NCBI GenBank assembly: GCA_900642245.1
Contig: CAAAJI010000003.1
Coordinates: 722,119-786,118, forward strand
DNA from: Fragilaria radians
Lineage: Eukaryota; Bacillariophyta; Fragilariophyceae; Fragilariales; Fragilariaceae
DNA length: 64,000 bases
Direction of reading: 5' to 3'
Part shown: in pieces, positions 22,561 through 32,100 of the stretch
Position numbering within the stretch: position 1 is the stretch's first letter
Layout: every line of letters begins with the position of its first letter
Notes under the pieces: model-generated
The model's input: only the letters and a program-made list of their open reading frames with translations
What the model was told of the DNA's origin: nothing
Databases searched by the model: none
Position numbers and translations under genes: made by a program

Positions 22561-24398
22561 ATAATCCTTGATTGACTATCAAGCAAAATCCATGTGCGCA
22601 TAACATCAACCTGTGCAAATCCACAAGTTATAGATAATCTTTTGCTTTTTTAGAATTTTGATCAGATAATTGATGAGCTGTTCTAATTCAACGTGTGGTT
22701 GTGCAAAACTTTGATGTGCTGTTTTTTCATTACTTCAATATCTTGTTTGCCATGGTCAGGCTTTGCTTTGATAATCTTTGTCATAGTAATCGTTTCTAAT
22801 ACTTCTTGGGCTGTGCAAAACATTAATCCAATTCTGGAGCGTTTCGTCTTCTTTTGTCTTGTATTTGACAAAGGCTCCCATTGGATTTACAATAAGCAAT
22901 ATGCTGTAACAGTTCATTTTTCAATGTTGTGATTGTTCTTGAATTGCTTTAAGTCGGATCATTTACAATGTTAGTTGCAATCTCTATTTAGGTTTTAATG
23001 TTTTTCTTCATGCCTGTTTTGCATCTCTCTCAAATCAGTACAGAGGCTTTGATTATATTATGGTTGTAGGTTTTGAATCTTGCATTAAAGGCATGTAGTC
23101 AGACTTGTATTATATCTATATTTTGCCTTGTCTCCAACTGATGTAGTGTGGAGTTATACGTTGTGCTAACTCTCATTGTTGCTCTCCTTTTCTCCGAATT
23201 GACTCGTATGAATCCTTTAAACGAGGCACCAATGACATTATCATAGTCAAATATCTTCTTGATATGATTAATTACAAATTCAGTAGTTGTTTCCAATCTG
23301 ACAGTTGTGTGGCCAATCCCCCTAGTTGTAGTCAAAGAGTGACTGTCTTGTGTCGGTCTTCACAATCTTACCTTGTTGGTGCGGAAAGATCTTGCCTTGT
23401 TCTTTCTTCTTTATTTGTTATTGAGTTCCTTCATGAGTTTTCTTGTAATCCTCAAATATTTCCTGGTATCTTGCTCTGGGGGTCTTCTTCTAGCCTGTAA
23501 AGTGTCTTGGTAATCTTGTTGGGATTCTTAATCAAATAGTGGCAATTTAAACAAAATGATAATTACCAGCCTGAGACACAGATATCTTGAATCTGAATAT
23601 AGCTTCTGAGCTCATTTTGGAGCAAGTCAACGTGTAAATAGAATTGCATAAAGAAATCAATAAACGATGTATCCTAAAATTTTGGTAAACTTACACGCTA
23701 CTCGCCACGCTCTGATGATTCATTATCTTCTACATCAATTCCTTCTCGTTCTTTTTCTACAAATTATCCTCAAGATTTTCCTTCCTCTAATCACTAACCT
23801 TGCAATCTTGAATCTCCAACACCAATCTGCTGAAGATCAGAGATCAAAGGAGTAAAAGAGTGTGACACTTTCCAGTAGTAAAGCTGAGTACTCTGCGATG
23901 TCGGAATGGTTACAAAAATCCATTGTATTTATCTGATATATCATCAGTTAAAAGGAAAGGGAGTGGATTTCAAAATCCGAATTAATGGTAGAAGTGGCAA
24001 TATTGATGAAATTGTTATGGCAGGAAATTCAAGGGTGTGCGCACTCGTCATATTTGATGTGAGGTGTCATTTTGTCTGGGAACACATTGAAGATGATTTC
24101 ATAAAGACTTTATTTGTGGAATCTGAAGAAAATGGTGCTTATGAAGAAAAAATGTGTTTCTTCTGCACCCTTCCAATTTTGAGGCAATGTGGGAATTTCC
24201 ATTTGAAATGCGCTGCAATAGGTCTGCAATGTAATTCTATGCTACAATAAACTCTATCTCAATCTACCTTCATCAACAATGTTTCTGCTGTAGTGATATC
24301 TGTATCAGCGTGATAAGTTCTTTGCTTGTGTTTTTATTTCTAATTAAAAAGTTTTGCTTCCACATTGTCAATTTTTTCCTTTTGTTTCTTTACTTTAA

Positions 24399-24503
24399 TC
24401 TTCACTGAATTGAGCAAGTAATAAATTTCATTTCTCTGGCTGCTTCTGAAACAGCAACACATTCTGCTTCTCTAGAAACATGCTTTGCTCTACAGTGAGA
24501 TAT
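24399..24503 (-). mobile_element. Ty1/copia RNase H fragment
   Basis: On the minus strand the frame reads HVSREAECVAVSEAAREMKF, a clear copy of the copia RNase H tail (SSTEAEYVALSEAAKE), followed by ITCSIQ and a stop. It is upstream, in minus-strand order, of the protease at 22.4 kb, so it belongs to a different copy. The AT-rich sequence to its right (24500-24905) could be LTR material. Confidence 0.65.
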
Positions 24504-24674
24504 AGAAAGTAGACACAGATAAAATATAGACTAATTTATTGTTTTTTCTGTTAGTCTTGTCTAATCTTGAAACTTCTCTCAAGAGATGTTCTCAATAGGT
24601 CTTCGTGATTAAACTTGAAGATTCGCAATCTTGTTCTAAGCTTCCTCCCAACTGCTTAGATAACTTGCTTCAAC

Positions 24675-24750
24675 CTTGTCCATAAGGACAAGTTTATTAT
24701 CCATAAAGATAAGTTACTTTAGACCTTCAACTCTTTATAATTAAAGAGTT
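24675..24750. repeat. Cluster of short inverted repeats (hairpins)
   Basis: Three stem-loops follow one another. The first is CTTGTCC-ATAA-GGACAAG at 24675-24692 (7-bp stem), the second TTATC-CATAAA-GATAA at 24697-24712 (5-bp stem), and the third AACTCTTTA-TAAT-TAAAGAGTT at 24729-24750 (perfect 9-bp stem). They sit about 160 bp left of the N gap and may be part of an LTR or a folded non-coding stretch. Confidence 0.7.
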
Positions 24751-24910
24751 GTCTTCTAATTTAGATCTTTATTTAGATCACTGTTATAACTGTCTTACTT
24801 TAGATCCGGTCCTGGATTGTATAACAATACTCTCCATTTATAAGCAATAGTTTTGCCTCACTAAGTCTATTATAGTAAATGTGTGATCAATACAGAATAG
24901 GATAGTTTAC

Positions 24911-24999
24911 NNNNNNNNNNNNNNNNNNNNNNNNNNNNNNNNNNNNNNNNNNNNNNNNNNNNNNNNNNNNNNNNNNNNNNNNNNNNNNNNNNNNNNNNN
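24911..24999. other. Assembly gap of 89 Ns
   Basis: Bases 24911-24999 are N. The flanks are AT-rich and repeat-bearing, so sequence is missing or collapsed here and the true size may differ. The gap lies in the retroelement graveyard and breaks no gene I call. Confidence 0.98.
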
Positions 25000-25247
25000 T
25001 GCATACATCTCTTAGTTTAAGATATTATTATTAAACTGTTATTGCTTACAACCTATTGTGTTTGGGATTTACTTCTTGATCCTAGTCAAGGTAGGTCATG
25101 CTTGTATTGTTCTGACTTCTAGATTGCCACGAAATTGCTACATCGTACCAAATATCCCACTTGGATGTCATCATTTGAGAATGTTTATAAAATGATATAT
25201 TTTAAAAGGAAAAAATATTTGAGAGAGTGAGAATCAGCTTCTGCAAC

Positions 25248-25358
25248 TGTCCAGAAGTTACTCATGTCTCCCCTCAACTGATATTGTCCAGAAGTTACGC
25301 ATGCCTCCTCTCAGCTGACACTGTCTAGAAGTTACACATGTCTCCCCTCAACTGACAC
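25248..25358. repeat. Minisatellite, three copies of a 37-bp unit
   Basis: Three consecutive units begin with TGTCCAGAAGTTAC at 25248, TGTCCAGAAGTTAC at 25285 and TGTCTAGAAGTTAC at 25322. Each continues with a CATG-CTCC-CTCA-CTGA pattern, and the units differ by a handful of substitutions. The array is richer in C and T than its surroundings and lies about 0.8 kb beyond the 3' end of the giant minus-strand gene. Confidence 0.9.
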
Positions 25359-26146
25359 AAAGCTTTATTCTGAATCCTTTCCAACAAGCTTCAATGCCTG
25401 GTAAATGTTTTTAGTCGTATTCTGAAGGCCTGGTCGTGAGGATTCCTTTCTTGTTTGCTTTATTCGATTTAAGATGAGCAATATTAGAGCAATTATGGCA
25501 CGTAATTTCCCCATTTCAGGGAAAAAGAATCAACAACTGGGATTGGCAGTCGTGCATTGTGCCATTCTTGCATTAGTGATGATACAATATAGATGGTAAA
25601 ATCTTATGGTTGTGATGTTATGGGTCATTTTGAAGTTCGAGAAGCCAGTGTGAAAGGAATGCCTAGACAAAGAAAAATGTGTAAGTGTTGGAAGCGTTGT
25701 GACAAACCGCCTTGCCAAAGCAAATAAATCTAAATCAGATCAACTTAATGATAACCATAGGCAAAATTATGGTTTCTGATTGTCAATAAGTTTTATGCTT
25801 ATTGCTAGAGTTTCTTTGTCAACAGTAAAGATGCGATGAAAGAAACAATAGTTGAGTTGGTTGAGAAATCAACAGATTATTGGTACATGAGCGAAGATCC
25901 CATGGGAAAAGGCATGAAAACAAAAATTGTACAGAAAGATCCATGCCCTATTCACTCTCAAATTAAAGGAGAAATTCAAATATGCTCTGGGCAGAATGTA
26001 TTTCAAAAGCAACATTTAATGAGACTATGTCTTGACAAGCAAGGAGAAGCGAATTCCCTGTTTGAATTTATGTTTAATAGGAAAGAATGTATCAGTTTAG
26101 CCTACTTCAATTGTTTACAATATAATGCATAAAGTTATCTGCCGTT

Positions 26147-29100
26147 TCAACTTCCAGATCCTGTGGAGGATGAGCTACTCGCGCTAGAACTGCTTCCACT
26201 ACTGCTACTACTGCTTCCTGATGTTCCGTTGGAACTTTGACTCCCAACCCCTGCAATGCCCTGCGTCAGTAAAGTGTTGGTGGGGAAATTTGATGCTTGA
26301 ACTGTTCCAATAGATCCGTGAAAAGAGTCGCTCGATAATGATGCAGATCCCACCGAACGACGGTATCTGGGATTGTCTTGTCGCGGTGGAGGCCTAGCCT
26401 TGGATTTATGCACTGCTGCTCGAGCGCGAACTTTGGCCCGACGTTCTCTCATGGTGTGTAAGGTACTAAGTAACTCTTCTTCTCGACCCGCGAACTGGAC
26501 GAACATGGCATCTAAGTTATCAACCTCTTCAGGGACAAGTTCCCTTACGAGGTCTTCAACTTCTTGTCGAATTTGAAGCTGCCGTCGGAATTCAGTTGGA
26601 TCATTCAAAAGCCCCTTTCCGGCTGTACCTGCAGTGTGATATGATTGATCTTCCGGGACATCTCGCTCTTCGTCGGAGGAGCCATCAGTCGTTTCTCCTT
26701 CTGCGCTAGTAGAGCTAGAATCACTGCTACTGCTTCCATCGCTACTATCGCTTCCACTATCACTCGAGTCATCGCTTGAGCCACTAGTTGAACCTTCAGA
26801 GGAGTCGGTTCCTTCAAGTTCTGGAACATCTTGCTTTGTACTTTTCTCAGCTATAAGAGCCATCTGTTTATCAAATTCTTCAGTGTCAACCGATTTTACC
26901 GCTGTGTCCCCACCATCATTCATTCTTTTAACTGCTGCCATAGCATAGGCTAGGGCTTCTTCTGCATTCATATCTGCCAAAGTATCCTCAAAAGTACCAA
27001 GGGATTGAATGTGTGTTCCTTCTTCAAATGTATCATCAGACGAAGAATATGCTTCAGACTCTTTCGAGTCATCATCCTCATCCAATGCAGATTTGAATGA
27101 TCTTGATTTTTCTAAGCTTCCAAAATCTCCTCGACGAAGCTGCTCATCTGCTGAGGAAAACATACTCTCGTTGAAAATGCCTGATGTGATGGCGTTCGCA
27201 CTTACTGAAGACTCTCTCGAAAAAGATGACCCCCCGTCGTGTATCGTTGCTTCCCTCCCTAGATTTGACTTTGAATCAACAGCAAAAGTGGCATCGTCTT
27301 CAGATGATTTCATGGGAGTTAAACTAATTTCACCAATGCTTGCCTGTCTATTAATCGATTTGCTAGCATTAGCTTTTGGAACGGAAGGGAATTCGACGTC
27401 CACATCACGTTCTCTTGTAGCAGAATGAAAGTCAAAGCTTTGAGTTCCCCAGTCAGAGGTATCAAAATTGAAGCCATGATCTTTTCCCTCGTCAAAAGCA
27501 CTGGCAAAACCTCCATGATGTGACGCATTATCAAAACCTAATGAAAATTCAACTGGTCCTGTTTGTCCAACGAAAGGAGGGAAACCAGCGTCTTCGATAT
27601 TGCCATCAAATGCAGGTGACTCCCACAGTGGATTATCTCCGTCACTAAATGCGAATATTTCCGTGTCTTTCGACGAAGGTTTGATTGTGCTTTCGAAACC
27701 TGTAACACTAAAAATCTCTGTGTCAAACCCTTGCATTTCTTCAAATTTGTGGTTTGGCGACATTCCACTATTTTTTTGCTCGGCAGCATCGAAGGACTTA
27801 ACATTTGATTTTTGTGAGTTTTCGAGCTTATTCCAATCATCTCTCGTTGATTCGATGGTAAACTTGTCCTCTGCAAAAGTAGATAGTGGTGATATCCCAG
27901 TGTCCAATTGAGAAGAAAAAACTTTGGATGGACGGATCACTTCAGGTAGACCAGTCTCACTATAGGATGATGGTTCTGAAATGATAGAATTGTCTCCACT
28001 GCCGACAGCCGAAGGCAATTTTTTCAGATCGTTGACATAATCAAACGCTTCGCTCAAGGCGGGTGAACGACTCGAGTGAGATTCAATGCCATTGGAAACT
28101 TTTGCTTTTACTTCAATTTCATATTCGCTATTCTCTTCACTCTCAGACGAAGATTCTAAAGACTGCAAATTCGATTCCTGCCGTGTCTCATCTTGCGTTA
28201 TTTCGATACTATGTCTTGCAATCTTATCCGTAATCTCTGATTGGCGTATTCCTTGCTCCATTTCGTTGTTGATTTGATTATCATGATCTCTACTCACTTT
28301 AATGTCTGCTGCTCGGTCAACGGAACGAGAAGAATCGAATGAGCCTTGTTCTCTCTCTTCGAGAATGGAAATCATTCCATGTCGAATCATAGGCGAATCA
28401 AAATTATTCAATTCATCGTCTTCCTCTTTGATACTAGCAAGCGACAAAGATCTTAGACCAACCAGAACATTTGAATTAAAGAGATGAGATGCAGTCGGGA
28501 GATCAGTTAATTCTCCTTCATCCATCGCTCCCGACATCTCGCTGCTTTCACTTGAATCATCATAACCCTCATCACTGGTAGAATCATCGTCGTCTTCATC
28601 ATCGTTGCCCTTGCCCCTTTCGACAACGTTAAGGCTGCTACTTTTGGAAGAAGCCATTGATTGAGTTAACGAGTCTATTTTCTCAGCCTGATAAGAGGTA
28701 TTCAAATCAGTTGACGGAGAACTTTCATTCGATACAACTATATCATTTTCCTTTTCACCACTTATTATTCTCGGGGTAGATGCATTTGAATCGATTTTAA
28801 AAACAGCATTTGAATGGTACTCGAAGTCTGCATCCCCAATCGCAATACTAGTGATCTTCAATTCATCCGGTTCGGCTGATTTACTTAAATCCAACGTTAT
28901 GACATCCTCAATTAAGGATGGATGCGGCCAACTGCTTCCCAAAGAAATTGTACTACCTTTCTCTATCCAGTTTTCATGACCAATATTGCCTACATCGGAA
29001 TCAGGTTTCATCTCGAATTCAGAATTATCATTTTCAGAAGGCTCTTGATTCTTTAGCACACTCTTTTCCTGGCTTACGAGTATTGCATTTTTCAAACCGT

Positions 29101-32100
29101 GAAAAGTCCCTCCTTCAAACGCCATAATGTTATTGACATTGGGTTCACTATCCTTCTCAATGCTTGCTTCAGCATCGGAGTCGGAATTTGAATTAGAGCT
29201 AGGATCAGAACTCGATTTTTTAGAAGAATCTGAACTATTCTTAGGTGATTGGGTTAAACCTTGCGAAACGAGTAAAGAGGATGAAATAGCCCTTTCATGT
29301 GCAGCCGAAGTTACCGCACCGTCAGAAATTGAGGATTCATGGGGTGAAACAGTTTGCGCAAAAACATGAGTGTCCTCGTTATTTGAGATTTGTGGCCAAC
29401 TGGTACTCAACGTTCCTTCCAATTTCTTTGCATCATCGTCATTTTCATCTTCTAAGCTTGGGTCTGAACTGGATTCGGAAGTAGAGCTAGAGTCAGAGTC
29501 AGAGTCGGAGCCAGACCCCATTTCTGAAACCAAATTCTGCCTCATATCAGCTTTCACCGCCGTCGTGATTTCCGAAGTGAGACCAACACCTTCCATGGCT
29601 TCTGCAACTTCCGTCGGTGCCGTAAAGTCATCAACTTTAATTTCAATATCTTCCACTATTTCCCTTTCATGAAATTCTAAGCCTTCAGAAAAGACTACTG
29701 GATCTGACCAAGAATTTCCGATTGGTGTATTTGCTTTCGCCCTGTCTACATTTGAAGGGAGTTCATTCGAATCAGAGTTTGCTCCCGAGTCGGAATCAGA
29801 GCTAGAGCTTGAATCAGAGTCTGAACTTGAGTCGGAATCAGAATCGGAGTCGGAATTGGACTCAGTATTCACTTTAACAGATCGAGACGCACTCCCTAAA
29901 GCATCATTCTTGTTATCAGGATAGAACCCAGAAGTGTCCAATTTCAGTTCTGAGCTCATGATGGCAGAAGACTTCTCAATATCTGCTTTTTGTGAAACTG
30001 CACCATCATCAACTGGTGATAAAGCTCCAACCCAAACATTTTCTGATGCTGTTGAGGGATTCATTTTCACTTCATTTAGTTTTTCATCATCGTCTGTGTC
30101 AGAGTCCGAACCAGAGCTCGAATCAGATTCTGAGCTTGAGTCAGAATTGGAGTCCGAACCAGAATCAGAGTTTTTCTTGTTGTCAGTTATCACAACTTGC
30201 GAAGAGACCTTTCCTACTTGATTGTTCACTGAAGCGCTAGATAGAGGTATTACTCCTACATCCGAGATTGGTAATGCTGCTATATTTTGACTGAAGGCAT
30301 TGTCAGACCAACTGCTTCCAAATATAACTGATACATTTTGCTGACCTCGACTTTCTCCAGCGACATGATCTATACCAAAATCAGGACTAGCATCTGCATC
30401 GGATTCAGAGTTCGACTCTGAGTCAGAATCTGAGTCGGAGCTTGATTCTGAGCTTGAGTCTGAACTAGAGGCCGAGCTTGTGTCTTCGACATTATCCAAT
30501 TTATTTTTGGTAATCGTCGTACTCTCTAGTGTTGGTTTGTCACCATCACCAACCAAAGACCTTGATCCCTCTGGTGCTTTGGTGTTAATGGGGACTTGAG
30601 ACAATTCTGAAGTAACTGAATGTTTCATTCCTTCGAGATTGGGGAAGGACTCATTTTCAATGTTAAACACTGCCTGAGACCAACTGCTTACAAACTCATG
30701 GTGATCACTGCCCCGTTGCGATTCCTTGGCTTCTTCATCGCCATTGGACTCAGATTCCGAATCAGAACTAGATCCTGACTCCGAATCTGAATCAGATGAT
30801 GAGTCTGAACTTGAGCTCGAACTCGATTCTGATCTAGCCGAGCTATTCAAAATTACTGCTCTGTTTGCTGAATTTCTCGAACCCCTGGATTCTTTTCCAA
30901 TGCTACCTGTTACGGATGGAGCTTTTTTATCAATAGTTCCAGAGGATTGCGAGACTACACTGTCATCTGGAGGTCTCAAACTCTGAGCGACTGAGTTGGC
31001 CTTCATGTTACCAGTTGATGAAGAACTGGAACTGGTATTGGAGCTAGAACTGGAGCTAGACCCGGAATCTGAACTGGAACTAGACCCAGAACTAGAGCTG
31101 GAGCCTGAACTAGAACTAGAGTCTGACCCAGAACTTGAAGTTGAGCTAGAAGAACTCATTTCAGGATCAGCACTGACCTTTTTAGAATTGCTTGAGGCTG
31201 CTGTAGATCCTTTACCATTTATAACTCCATTATTAGTGATGATTTGAGGTGAGAGCTTTCGATTTACTGCATCTGGCTGGCTTTGGAAATCACCGAATGT
31301 TGGACCCCAAGTGCCAAAAGTAGAGTTTGACGCATCATTGGATCCAGTAACAGAACCAGTAACAGAATTTCCTTGACTCCCAGATCGAACTTTTGCTCGA
31401 GATATCTTTTTCTTTGTTCTCTCGCCCTCAGAAGAATCTGAAGAACTTTCAGAATTGGAACTGCTACTACTTGATCCTGATGAACTACTAGAGTCTGAAC
31501 TAGAGTCTGAACTAGAGCCCTCAAAGTTGTCTGGTTTGGAACCCCCCTTCGTTTTTTGTCTGGGTGATAAACCTCGATTGTCTTCCAAAGCACTTGTTGA
31601 TGCAACTCCTGCGGGAACGAAAGCATTTGTCTTGGGTGGGATGGCTTTAGCGTTGACGACATTATTTTTCTTTTCTTTTTCCGTATCACTGGCGCTGCTT
31701 TCGCTATCCGAACTACTAGAGCTATCTGAATCACTTTCAGAGCTGCTGTCTGAGCTACTATCTGAGCTGCTACTAGAGGAGCTGTCAGAATCACTACTTG
31801 AGCTATCATTGGAGTCACTACCTGATTCTATTTCTTGGGTGACCTTTGATTTCCCCTTTGTGTCTGTACCTCTTGCCCTCGCAGCTGGTGCGCTACTATC
31901 CACACCGAATACCTCCTGAAAACGAAGGCTGGCTTCTTGCTGCAACAATCCATACGACGGTGGAGATACTTTTGGGGGTGGGGCCTCAATGTCTTCACTA
32001 ACATAGCGATTCTCATTATGATACACAGCAGTTCCTCTACCAAAGCTGCTTGTTTGATCATCGTTGTCATCAGAGGAGTACTTACCAACAGTACCAAAAT

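Larger units (their letters stand above)
18970..26146. other. Seven-kilobase retroelement graveyard with assembly gap
   Basis: No intact gene is supported over 7.2 kb. The stretch holds fragments of several Ty1/copia-like elements in both orientations, an N gap, a hairpin cluster and a minisatellite, each listed separately. Two ORFs are long enough to notice, 23906-24250 plus (114 codons) and 25836-26132 plus (98 codons), but neither has a recognisable motif and both sit within decayed sequence. The minus ORF at 23099-23335 may be element gag but could not be classified. Confidence 0.6.

Noticed and set aside
23906..24250. Plus ORF of 114 codons
   Set aside because: No motif, lies among dead retroelement pieces, codon pattern not convincing.
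25836..26132. Plus ORF of 98 codons next to the giant gene's 3' end
   Set aside because: Polar and intact but without any recognisable feature or neighbour logic; not enough to call a gene.
31455..31919. Plus ORF rich in Glu/Leu/Ser opposite the giant gene
   Set aside because: It is the antisense of Ser/Asp codons, which reads as repetitive Leu/Glu/Ser; the same holds for other ORFs at 29.1-31.2 kb.
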